From Gemmatimonadota bacterium (GTDB lineage: Bacteria; Gemmatimonadota; Gemmatimonadetes; Longimicrobiales; Gaopeijiaceae): a DNA stretch of 34,868 nt. The stretch lies in NCBI GenBank assembly GCA_009838975.1, contig VXQO01000013.1, positions 1 to 34,868 on the forward strand, given 5' to 3'. A model generated the notes under the pieces. That model was not told the origin of the DNA. It did not search any database and worked only from the letters and a program-made list of their open reading frames with translations. The translations under genes and the position numbers were made by a program. Shown in pieces: positions 17,266 through 25,194 of the stretch; within the stretch, counting starts at the first letter, position 1; the number at the start of each line of letters is the position of its first letter.

Positions 17266-18380
17266 CGCGCCGGATTTCGGGCCTTGTTTTCTTCGCGGCG
17301 TTCGCGTTCGCGCCTGCGCCGCCCCTCGGCGCCCAGTGCGACGACTGCGTGTTCCCTGGCGAGGAATGGAAGGTGGTGCGCGGGGCCCAGCTCGCGGAGC
17401 ACGGCTGGGACCGCGAGACGCTCTCGCGCGCTTCCGCCTTCCTGCGGGACAGCGCCAACTCCACCGGGGTGGTGGTCGCGCACAAGGGCCGCGTCGTCTT
17501 CACCTTCGGCGACATCGAGGAGCTGTCGTATCTCGCATCGGTGCGCAAGAGCATCCTGGCGATGCTGTACGGGCACTGGGTCGAGAACGGCGTGATCGAC
17601 CTAGACGCCACGATGGCGGACCTTGGTGTCGACGATGTCGGCGGCCTCCTTCCGATCGAGCGGCAGGCCACGGTCGACCATCTGGTCACGGCGCGCTCCG
17701 GAGTCTACCACCCCGCCTCCAACTCCGGCGACAACCTGGCCGAAGCGCCCGAACGCGGCTCCCAGCAGCCCGGCACCTACATGCTTTACAGCAACTGGGA
17801 CTTCAACGCCGCGGGGGCCGTCTTCGAGCAGCTAACCGGTCGGGACATCTACGATGAGGCGCAGGCCCAGCTCGCCATCCCACTGGGCTTCGAGGACTGG
17901 GACCGGTCGGCACAGCGAAAGAGCGGCAACCTGAGCGTCTCGCGAAACCCGGCGTACCACTTCTGGCTCTCCACGCGGGACATGGCTCGCATAGGCCACC
18001 TCATGCTCAACGAGGGGTCATGGAACGGTGAGCAGGTGATCTCGCAGGACTGGGCGCGGCGGATCGTCAGCGTCGTCACACCGCTTGAGGAGATGAACCC
18101 GCCGCGCAGGCGCGACGGCCACTTCGGGTACGGCTACATGTGGTGGGTCTTCGACGGGCCTCGGGTGAGCGGCCCCTTCGAGGGCGCCTACACCGGGAGC
18201 GGCGCGGTCGGCCAGTGGATCAGCGTGTTTCCGGCCGTCGACCTGGTGATCGCGCACAAGACAAAGTCCGCCTACGGGCGCTCCACCGGCACGCGCACAT
18301 GGCAGCGGCTCGTGGAGTTGCTGTTCGAGGCGCACGGGGTGGAGATGGTCGGGCTGTATCCGTGGGCGCGGGAGGAATAG
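17262..18380 (+). CDS. Secreted serine hydrolase, beta-lactamase (class C / PBP-like) family
   Basis: The 372-residue protein has a signal peptide (ISGLVFFAAFAFAPAPPLGA) and the serine beta-lactamase/PBP fold motifs: SVRK (SxxK, S93-K96), YSN (YxN, 176-178) and HKTK near K333 in place of the classical KTG. Such proteins are usually esterases or D-amino-acid/peptide hydrolases rather than true beta-lactamases. It overlaps the upstream peptidase stop by four bases (ATGA). The pair is likely to act outside the cytoplasm on peptides or esters. All catalytic positions are intact. Confidence 0.92.
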   Translation: MTRRISGLVFFAAFAFAPAPPLGAQCDDCVFPGEEWKVVRGAQLAEHGWDRETLSRASAFLRDSANSTGVVVAHKGRVVFTFGDIEELSYLASVRKSILAMLYGHWVENGVIDLDATMADLGVDDVGGLLPIERQATVDHLVTARSGVYHPASNSGDNLAEAPERGSQQPGTYMLYSNWDFNAAGAVFEQLTGRDIYDEAQAQLAIPLGFEDWDRSAQRKSGNLSVSRNPAYHFWLSTRDMARIGHLMLNEGSWNGEQVISQDWARRIVSVVTPLEEMNPPRRRDGHFGYGYMWWVFDGPRVSGPFEGAYTGSGAVGQWISVFPAVDLVIAHKTKSAYGRSTGTRTWQRLVELLFEAHGVEMVGLYPWAREE

Positions 18381-18431
18381 TAAACTTGGCATTACTTTGT
18401 GTCATGTTTGGCTTACATGTCGTCGGTGTGG

Positions 18432-18477
18432 GGATCACACTTTGAATCTTGGTTTTGCAATTATCGCATTGTGATCC
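18432..18477. repeat. Inverted repeat GGATCACA ... TGTGATCC
   Basis: GGATCACA (18432-18439) is mirrored by TGTGATCC (18470-18477) with a 30-bp AT-rich spacer, in the low-GC gap between the beta-lactamase-like gene and the HEPN remnant. There is no T-run after it, so it is not an obvious terminator. It may be a regulator site for the downstream gene pair. Confidence 0.5.
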
Positions 18478-18546
18478 GCGGGACTGGATTGTCCGTGTCG
18501 CCAATCGTCCGCTCGAAGCGAGGAACCACCACACCTGAGGTTTCAG

Positions 18547-18816
18547 ATGAACGCCGCAGACCACAACCTCGCTATTCTGGGTGAGACGCTGGAAACGATC
18601 ATCCGCGAGACCTTCAGCCACATGGCCTTCACGGATGTCAGGGTCTCCGCCAAGGAAACCTACTTTGGGGACGACATGATGATCGAGATCGTAGCTTTCT
18701 ACCAAGGGGACATGGCACAGTTGCATGGGCCAGAGTCCGGGCGATGCCGACTTGCAGCGAGCGGCGAGCACAATCTACTACGCCGTTTTTCACAGCTTGG
18801 CCAGGTCGTGCGCTGA
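18547..18816 (+). pseudogene. Remnant of a small partner protein upstream of a HEPN gene
   Basis: The frame opens at ATG 18547 with GAGG six bases upstream. The first 55 residues look like a real small acidic protein: helix AILGETLETIIRETF, then strands VRVSAKE and MMIEIVAFYQGD. After about 18711 the frame runs over the start of the HEPN-like sequence in another frame and looks non-coding up to its stop at 18816. Small proteins of this look precede HEPN proteins in toxin-antitoxin-like pairs. I infer that the C-terminal half has been deleted. The local GC content is lower than in neighbouring genes. Confidence 0.5.
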
Positions 18817-19008
18817 TTCCCTGATCAACGAAGAAGAACTCGGGTCGCACTCGGGGGCTTGGCTACGGACCTATCGGGCCCTGGATCATGGCAGGGCAAG
18901 GCAGTCGAGGACCGGATTGGCGCTACGCAGCAGGTCATCCGCCGTTTCGAGTCCGAGCCTGTTCGAGACCGCCAGGCCTTCGCGGCGCACGCTCTGTTCA
19001 AGCGCCGA
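18725..19008 (+). pseudogene. Decayed HEPN-domain protein
   Basis: In frame 2 from ATG 18725 the sequence reads GDADLQRAASTIYYAVFHSL and, further on, AWLRTYRALDHGRARQ, which match the start and middle of HEPN-domain toxins (AxSTxYYAxFH). At about 18892-18903 homology moves to frame 1, where DRIGATQQVIRRFESEPVRD and RQAFAAHALFKRR resemble the C-terminal helix of the same family. The central part of the domain is missing between these. An internal deletion with a frame change explains this, so the gene is dead. The remnant ends just before the stop of the convergent MFS gene. Confidence 0.65.
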
Positions 19009-19052
19009 CCCTCCGCTGATCGACACGCTCGGGAGCGGCAGGAATACGACAA

Positions 19053-20279
19053 CTACCCCGGCATCCTCCTGAAAAGCCGCAGCAGCGACCAGAAAGCCAG
19101 CGCGTACATCAGGGCGCCGAGCAGGAACGGCGCCCCGGGCAACTCGATCGGGGCATTCTCCGACGTGAAGTAGCTGAACAGCCCGGCCGTGAAGATGAGC
19201 GGTGCCAGAATGCTGGTCAGGCTCATCAGCGACGTGATCCCGCCCTGCACCTTGCCCTGGTCCTCGGAAGGCACCGCGCCCGCGACCAGGCTCTGGATCG
19301 CCGGCCCCGCGACGCCGCCGATGGAGCCGAAGACGATGAACGCGAACAGCATCCACCCCGCCGTCGCGAGCCCATACCCCAGATAGGTGATCACGGCGGT
19401 GACCAGCCCGTAGAGAATCGCGCGGCGCTCCCCCAGCCACCCCACAATCGGCCGCACCAGTCCCCCCTGGACAATGGTGGCCATCAGTCCCACCAGCATC
19501 AGCGAGAAGCCGTTCATCTGCTCGTCCCAACCGAACTTGTGGCCCGTGTAGAGCACCCAGACCGTCTCAAGCCCCCTCTGTGCCAGCACGACGAACACGA
19601 ACACCATCGTCAGGCCCGCGACGAGCGGGTAGGACCCGAGCACATACAGGCTCCCCACCGGATTCGCCTTCGCCCAGCTGAAGGAACCCCGCTTTTCCGG
19701 CGGCAGGGATTCGGGGAGGACAAAGAAGCCGTAGAGCCAGTTCACCAGGGCGAGCCCGGCCGACACGAAGAACGGCAGACGCAGGTCGATGCCTCCGAGT
19801 ATGCCGCCCAGCGCCGGGCCGAAGATGAAGCCGAGCCCGAAGGCCACCCCGATCAGCCCGAAGTTGCGCGCGCGATCCTCCGGGGCCGAGACGTCGGCGA
19901 TATAGGCGTTGGCGGTGGTGATGCTCGCCCCCATCACCCCGGCGATCAGCCGTCCCGCAAAGAGCCATCCCAGCGTGGGTGCAAAGCCCATGATGATGTA
20001 GTCCACACCGAGACCGAACAGCGAGATGAGGATCACGGGCCTGCGTCCCACGCGGTCCGACAGCGAGCCCAGCAACGGCGCGCAGATGAACTGGGTCAGG
20101 GCGTAGGTCGAGGCGAGAACGCCGAACCAGCGGCCGGCCTGGGCCGTGCTTCCCCCGGCGAACTCCTTGATCAGTTCGGGAAGAATAGGGATGATGATGC
20201 CGATCCCCAGCACGTCGATGAATACCGTGATGAGGATGAAGATCATCGCGGCCTGGCGCCGCTGTCCGCCTACCTTCAC
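19053..20279 (-). CDS. MFS drug-efflux transporter, TetA-like
   Basis: The 408-residue protein has about 12 hydrophobic segments. MFS motif A is GSLSDRVGRRPV in the loop after segment 2, and the antiporter motif C region is GVAFGLGFIFGPALGG in segment 5. The opening FILITVFIDVLGIGIIIPILPEL is typical of the TCR/TetA family of proton-coupled exporters. The start is GTG 20279 with GGGAGG six bases upstream; ATG 20246 is an alternative that would cut into the first helix. The substrate cannot be predicted. It diverges from the zincin-like gene with a 40-bp gap. Confidence 0.92.
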   Translation of the reverse strand: MKVGGQRRQAAMIFILITVFIDVLGIGIIIPILPELIKEFAGGSTAQAGRWFGVLASTYALTQFICAPLLGSLSDRVGRRPVILISLFGLGVDYIIMGFAPTLGWLFAGRLIAGVMGASITTANAYIADVSAPEDRARNFGLIGVAFGLGFIFGPALGGILGGIDLRLPFFVSAGLALVNWLYGFFVLPESLPPEKRGSFSWAKANPVGSLYVLGSYPLVAGLTMVFVFVVLAQRGLETVWVLYTGHKFGWDEQMNGFSLMLVGLMATIVQGGLVRPIVGWLGERRAILYGLVTAVITYLGYGLATAGWMLFAFIVFGSIGGVAGPAIQSLVAGAVPSEDQGKVQGGITSLMSLTSILAPLIFTAGLFSYFTSENAPIELPGAPFLLGALMYALAFWSLLRLFRRMPG

Positions 20280-20319
20280 ACCGAACCTCCCAGGGATGTC
20301 GCAACCGAACGCATAATCT

Positions 20320-21054
20320 ATGGACTTCCACGCCTTCGAAAGTGAAGCGCGCCGGGTCTTCGATGAAATCCCCGAACGCTACCGCGACGGGGTGGACGGC
20401 CTGACCGTGCACCGCAGGGCACTCCGACACCCCCGCTTCCCCGGGATCTACACGCTGGGCGAGTGCGTGACCGAGTCCTATCCGTCGAGTTGGGAGGGAC
20501 CCGAAACAGTGCGGTCGACGGTCCTCCTGCACTGGGGTTCCTTCCGCGCGCTGGCCGGAGTCGATCCAACCTTCGACTGGGCGGAGCAGATCTGGGAGAC
20601 GCTGACCCACGAACTGCGCCATCACCTTGAGTCGCTCGCGGACACCGACGACCTGCAGGGGGTCGACTACGCGATGGAGCAGACCTTTCAGCGGTACGAG
20701 GGTTTGGACTTCGAGCCGGGCTACTACCGGCACGGTGACCGGATCGGACCGGGGATCTTCGCCGTCGAAGACGAGGTATACATGGAACAGACCTGGAAGA
20801 CGGCCGACTTCGAGCGGGCGGACGGGATCCGCTTCACATGGGCGGGGCGCAGCTACGAGATTCCGCACCCACAGGTGCTGGGCGACCTCCACTTTGTGCG
20901 GATCGTGGACGGGGTTCCGGCGCCTCCGTACCTTGAACTCGTCCTGGTTCGCCGGTCGTCCTGGATGGAGCGTGCGCGTGCGACGCTGCGCCGGACCGGG
21001 TTGGACATCTACGAATCGGATGCGGTCGCACGCGAAATCGGAGAATCGGCATGA
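20320..21054 (+). CDS. Zincin-like putative metallopeptidase
   Basis: The 244-residue protein carries HELRHH at 97-102, an HExxH zinc site in the context WETLTHELRHHLES, as in small zincin-like metallopeptidases. The N-terminal opening, with FDEIPERYRDGV, also resembles that family. No signal peptide or membrane segment is seen. The third zinc ligand is not certain; acidic residues soon after the site (DTDD) are candidates. The stop overlaps the ATG of the next gene by four bases. The family call is likely, but activity is unproven. Confidence 0.75.
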   Translation: MDFHAFESEARRVFDEIPERYRDGVDGLTVHRRALRHPRFPGIYTLGECVTESYPSSWEGPETVRSTVLLHWGSFRALAGVDPTFDWAEQIWETLTHELRHHLESLADTDDLQGVDYAMEQTFQRYEGLDFEPGYYRHGDRIGPGIFAVEDEVYMEQTWKTADFERADGIRFTWAGRSYEIPHPQVLGDLHFVRIVDGVPAPPYLELVLVRRSSWMERARATLRRTGLDIYESDAVAREIGESA

Positions 21055-21680
21055 TCGGTCAGGGGTCAGTGAAGAGCAGAACAGCCATCCGGCCCTCGGG
21101 AAGGCGTTCCCCGATGTGGGTACTGGCAATCGCGGGAGCACTCGCCACCGCCGCGGCCGGATGCGCCTCCGGGGGTGGGAGCGGCTCGAATGAAGACACC
21201 GCTCCGCTGCCTCCGGAGCGTCGAAACGTCTTGCGTGTGGCGGGCTACCAGGCGGTCGAGATGTACAACGAAGCGGGCGTGGGGGTCCGAACCCTCGATG
21301 TAGCGGCCGGGACGGTGTGGAGCGTAGTGGGCGGGGTCTATGCCCAAATGGAGATTCCGGTGGAGCAATCCGACCCGCGCCTCATGCAGCTCGGCACCCC
21401 GGGTTACGCCGCCAGGCGCATCGAGGGGGACCGGATGAACACCTTTATCGACTGCGGTTCGAACCTGGCGGGCCCGATGGCCAACCAGTACGACATCACG
21501 CTCTCCGTGGTTACCAGGCTCACGTCGAAGGGGCCGGAAAGCACCGAGATCCTGACCATGATCGACGCCTACGGCCGTCCCCGCGCGGTCAGCGGCAACC
21601 CGATCCACTGCCAGTCTCGGGGTGTGCTCGAACAGCGGGTCGCTCAGCGTATCGCTGAGGCTCTCGGGAAGGAGCCCTGA
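21051..21680 (+). CDS. Hypothetical lipoprotein
   Basis: The 209-residue protein has a basic N-terminus, a hydrophobic stretch (PMWVLAIAGALATAAAG) and a likely lipidation Cys (about C38) followed by a Gly/Ser linker, so it is probably anchored to a membrane facing the periplasm. The mature part (LRVAGYQAVEMYNEAGV onward) has alternating strands and two Cys, and I do not recognise the family. It is translationally coupled to the upstream zincin-like gene (ATGA overlap). It converges with the ankyrin gene with four bases between them. Confidence 0.85.
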   Translation: MIGQGSVKSRTAIRPSGRRSPMWVLAIAGALATAAAGCASGGGSGSNEDTAPLPPERRNVLRVAGYQAVEMYNEAGVGVRTLDVAAGTVWSVVGGVYAQMEIPVEQSDPRLMQLGTPGYAARRIEGDRMNTFIDCGSNLAGPMANQYDITLSVVTRLTSKGPESTEILTMIDAYGRPRAVSGNPIHCQSRGVLEQRVAQRIAEALGKEP

Positions 21681-21684
21681 GGGT

Positions 21685-23754
21685 TCAGCAGGAGAGACAG
21701 GTGTGGTTGTTCCTCGAGCCCAGTTCTTCGAGCAGGGCTACCGTGGCCGGGAAGGGCTGAAGGCGCTGGATGGGGCCGTTCGCCATGTCCGCGGTGGTCT
21801 GGCCCCGGCGGCTTATCACGGTGACGTCGGCGCCCTGGTCCACCAGGTATAGCACGAGTTCGTTGTCCCCCCGCGACGCGGCATGGTGCAGCGCCGTGTA
21901 GGCGTTGGCGTCGCGCGCGTTCACGTCCGCACCGCACTCCTCTACCAGGAACCTGACCGCCGCCAGCCAGTTGTCGGGCACGTGGCGGTGCGCGTTGCCA
22001 GCGAACGACTGACCGTACCCGACGCCTGACGCCGCGTGGATGGGATGGATCGCGGGACCCCCCACCGGTACCGGAGGGAGCCCGGAGGGGTCCAGTTCTT
22101 CGGCTTCGTCCGTCCCGTCTTCGGAAGGCGGCGGCCGACGACGTCGCTGCGGGGGCTTCATCGTCGGGATCCCGGGATCGGCGCCGTAGTCCTTGAGGAG
22201 TCGCATCGCATCGATGTCGAGGGCGTAGGCCGCCCTCCAGAAGGGGGTCGCACCCTGGAGGTTGATCCCGCTCCCCCGCAGGACCCCGAAGGTGTACTCC
22301 ATGTACCAGAGGTGACTCTTCAGGCGAACGTTGGGATCCGCGCCGGCCTCGAGCAGGGCTTCCAGCATCTCCAGGTGGGTCGTTTGCTGGAGCAGGTGCT
22401 CCGTGGGGTGTGAATACGACGCCCGAGGCGCCCACTGCCGCTCCAATACCGCAAAGAGCGGCGTGGTGCCCGCGAGGCTCGCAAGGTTCGGATCGGCGCC
22501 ACGCTCCAGGAGGAGCATGGCCAGGTCGAACTGGCCGTTCACGGCCGCCATGAGCAGCGGTGTCGTCTGATCGCCCCCCGAAGGCTGATCGATATCGGCA
22601 CCGCGCTCGAGGAGAGTCGTCGCCGCGTAGACGTGCCCCTGTCTGACCGCGTGAAGGAGCGGGGTCAGGCCGCCCCAGCCGCCGACCATCTGGGCATAGG
22701 ACATGGGACGGGGCGCCTCGTCCTCTTCCTCCGCCTCAGCGTCCGGGGCCGCCGGTCCGGCTTGGTCCTCGGACTCGGACGCTTCCCCGGACTCGGTCGC
22801 GCCCTCGGTCTCGGGCACCTCCTCCACCGTCTCTTCGGCGCCCTCGCTCCCGCCCTCACTGTTGCCCGAGGGCTCCGCGGCACCTTCGGCTTCGTCTTCC
22901 TCCTCGCCCTCCTCCGCCCTGCCGTCATTCGCAGGATCGGGCACGTCGGGCCACTTGCGCTGGATCTCGCGGGAAGCGTCCATGGCGGCCTGGACCTGGC
23001 TCGGGGTCGGCTGCCACTCGGGACCGCCGCCTTCCTTTTCCTTGAAGGCGGCCAGGAACTCCGAGATTCGCCTCTCGGCGGCGGCGTCCGCCCTCGCATG
23101 CGTATCGGCATCGACCGAATGAGCCGTCAATGAAGGATCGGCGCCGGCGCGCAGCAGCACCTCGATAGCCGCGACGCGGTTGTTGGCAGCCGCGAAGATC
23201 AGGGGCGTCTGGCCCCAGGCGCCCTCGCGGCCGTTCACGTCCGCACCGCCCTCCACCAGCGCCGCGATCACTCCCGGGTCGCCGGACGCGCCGGCGAGGT
23301 GCAAGGGCGCAGCTCCCGAGTTGGTGGTGAGGGCATTGGGGTCGCTCCCGGCGCGCAAGAGCTTCACCAACACGGCTTCGTTCGCGGCGCGCGCGGCGAG
23401 GTGCAGCGGCGTGTAGTGGCCGATCCGCGTCCCGGCATCCACCCTTGCGCCGGCGTAGAGAAGCACTTCGCACAGCGACTCGTCGCCGCGCTCGGCAGCC
23501 CAGTGGAGCGCGGTCATCCCGTCGCCTTGGGGGGCGTTCACGTCGGCGCCCTCACGCAGCAACCGCCGCACGGCCTCCAGGTCGCCGCGCTGGGCGGCGT
23601 CGGCGACGGGGGAGTCGGCGTCGGGTGCTGCAGAGCCCACATGCCCCGCCGGTGCGCCTTCCGCCCCCGCCAGCAACCACGGCAACACCGCCACGCCCAG
23701 CCACCGCCTCAACACGGGTCCGCGCCAGCGCCCCCGCGACCCCCGCCGCCTCAC
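21685..23754 (-). CDS. Exported ankyrin-repeat protein with an acidic linker
   Basis: The 689-residue protein starts at GTG 23754, overlapping the DUF1552 stop. A signal peptide (RRWLGVAVLPWLLAGAEGAPA) is followed by ankyrin repeats from about 50 to 215 (for example DGMTALHWAAERGDE, YTPLHLAARAANE). Next come an acidic, low-complexity linker of about 80 residues rich in Glu, Ser and Ala, and a second ankyrin block from about 345 to the end with an internal Pro/Arg-rich insertion. The C-terminus ends in NHTCLSC. Ankyrin repeats mediate protein contacts. In this operon it may be a secreted scaffold for the haem and Tat-exported proteins, which is inference. Confidence 0.92.
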   Translation of the reverse strand: MRRRGSRGRWRGPVLRRWLGVAVLPWLLAGAEGAPAGHVGSAAPDADSPVADAAQRGDLEAVRRLLREGADVNAPQGDGMTALHWAAERGDESLCEVLLYAGARVDAGTRIGHYTPLHLAARAANEAVLVKLLRAGSDPNALTTNSGAAPLHLAGASGDPGVIAALVEGGADVNGREGAWGQTPLIFAAANNRVAAIEVLLRAGADPSLTAHSVDADTHARADAAAERRISEFLAAFKEKEGGGPEWQPTPSQVQAAMDASREIQRKWPDVPDPANDGRAEEGEEEDEAEGAAEPSGNSEGGSEGAEETVEEVPETEGATESGEASESEDQAGPAAPDAEAEEEDEAPRPMSYAQMVGGWGGLTPLLHAVRQGHVYAATTLLERGADIDQPSGGDQTTPLLMAAVNGQFDLAMLLLERGADPNLASLAGTTPLFAVLERQWAPRASYSHPTEHLLQQTTHLEMLEALLEAGADPNVRLKSHLWYMEYTFGVLRGSGINLQGATPFWRAAYALDIDAMRLLKDYGADPGIPTMKPPQRRRRPPPSEDGTDEAEELDPSGLPPVPVGGPAIHPIHAASGVGYGQSFAGNAHRHVPDNWLAAVRFLVEECGADVNARDANAYTALHHAASRGDNELVLYLVDQGADVTVISRRGQTTADMANGPIQRLQPFPATVALLEELGSRNNHTCLSC

Positions 23755-25151
23755 GGCCCCGCCGTCACGTCCAGCGAGAACTCGCCCGTCGCGTCCCCGA
23801 ACTGCTCCATGTCGTCGTGGCCGAGCCTGTGCAGCAACGTCGTGAACACGTTCGCCATCGGCGTCCCCGCTTCGGCCCGGAGGTGCACTCCACCGTCCAG
23901 CTGACCGTTCGCGCCGCCCATCACCACCAGCGGGCAGCGGCGGTGGTTGTGCAGGTTCGCGTCACCCATCGGCGAGCCCCAGATGATCATGGACCGGTCG
24001 AGCAGGCTCGCATCGCCGTCCATCGTCTCTTCGAGGCGCTCCAGGAAGTAGGCCATCTGCCCCGTGCGGTACTGGCAGATCCTGTTGAACTCCATGATCG
24101 CCTTCTCCCGGCCGCCATGGTGCGAGGCGGGGTGAAAGCCGCGCTCGGACCCGCTCTCGGGGAAGGTGCGGTTGGAGGCGTCGCGTCCGGTCTTGAAGGC
24201 CACCACGCGCGTCGCGTCGGTCTCGAAGGCGAGCACCTGCAGGTCGAACATGAGGCGCATGTGCTCGGAGAACGAATCCGGCACACCCGGCGGCGCGCCG
24301 GGCAGCTCCCGCTCCTCGCCGCTGGTGTTGCGTGCCTCGACCCGGGCGATCCGGCGCTCGATCTCGCGCACGCTGTCCAGGTAGCGATCGACCCGGTTCA
24401 GGTCCACCGACCCAAGCTGCCGCCTCAGACCCGACACCTCCTCGGCCACCCAGTCCAGGATGCTCCCGTGGGTGCGCCGGCGCCGCGCCCGCTCCTCCGG
24501 GCTCCCACCGGCCCCGAAGAGCATGTCGAAAGCGGTCCGCGGGTTGCGGATCATCGGCAGCGGGGTGGTGGGCGACGACCAGCTGATCGAGTCCGTGTAC
24601 GCGCACGAATAGTTGTAGTCGCAGCCGCCGCCCTTGTCGGTGCGCTCGATGCAGAGCTGCAGCGAAGGCAGCGCGGTCTCCTGGCCGAACCGCTGTGCGT
24701 GCAGCTGGTCCAGGGACGTGCCGCACAAAAGATCCGACCCCTGCGTCTGCCTGGGGTGCGACTGCGTGAGGAACACCGCGCTTGAGCGGAAGTGGTCGCC
24801 CCCCACCTCCTGTGCCGCAAAGGCTTCCGCCATTCGCACGTCGGTGTTGGAGACGATCGTCATGTGATCGCGCCACGGCTCGAGCGCCTTCAGGACGTTG
24901 GCGTCGCTCAGCTCGAAGTCGCGTCCCACCGCGGCCGGGGCGAAGAGATTCTGCTCGGCGCCCCATTCGTTGCATCCGGCAACCCCGTGCACCTCCTCGA
25001 TGCAGATGAGCCGGGTCGGCTGCTCCGCACGCGTACCCGCGCGGAGACGGCCCGCCGGAACCATCGCGTCCAGAAGCGGGAGTGCCACGGTCGCGCCGAC
25101 CCCGCGGAGAAAGGTGCGGCGACCTACTGTCCTGCCTGTCAGAAAGTGCAT
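23751..25151 (-). CDS. DUF1552 family Tat-exported protein
   Basis: The 466-residue form from ATG 25151 begins with a twin-arginine signal (TVGRRTFLRGVGATVALPLLDAM) and has GAGGA just upstream. A longer frame to 25223 would overlap the upstream gene by 29 bp and push the signal inward. The body matches DUF1552, with HGVAGCNEWG, DHMTIVSN and the late SMIIWGSPMGDANLHNHRRCP typical of the family. Function is unknown; family members occur in pairs with DUF1592 proteins in Planctomycetota, Acidobacteriota and Gemmatimonadota. Tat export implies a folded, perhaps cofactor-bearing protein in the periplasm. Confidence 0.92.
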   Translation of the reverse strand: MHFLTGRTVGRRTFLRGVGATVALPLLDAMVPAGRLRAGTRAEQPTRLICIEEVHGVAGCNEWGAEQNLFAPAAVGRDFELSDANVLKALEPWRDHMTIVSNTDVRMAEAFAAQEVGGDHFRSSAVFLTQSHPRQTQGSDLLCGTSLDQLHAQRFGQETALPSLQLCIERTDKGGGCDYNYSCAYTDSISWSSPTTPLPMIRNPRTAFDMLFGAGGSPEERARRRRTHGSILDWVAEEVSGLRRQLGSVDLNRVDRYLDSVREIERRIARVEARNTSGEERELPGAPPGVPDSFSEHMRLMFDLQVLAFETDATRVVAFKTGRDASNRTFPESGSERGFHPASHHGGREKAIMEFNRICQYRTGQMAYFLERLEETMDGDASLLDRSMIIWGSPMGDANLHNHRRCPLVVMGGANGQLDGGVHLRAEAGTPMANVFTTLLHRLGHDDMEQFGDATGEFSLDVTAGP

Positions 25152-25194
25152 CTGTCCTCGGGGGTCGGGTCCTCTTTCCTGGGGCCCGGGGTTG

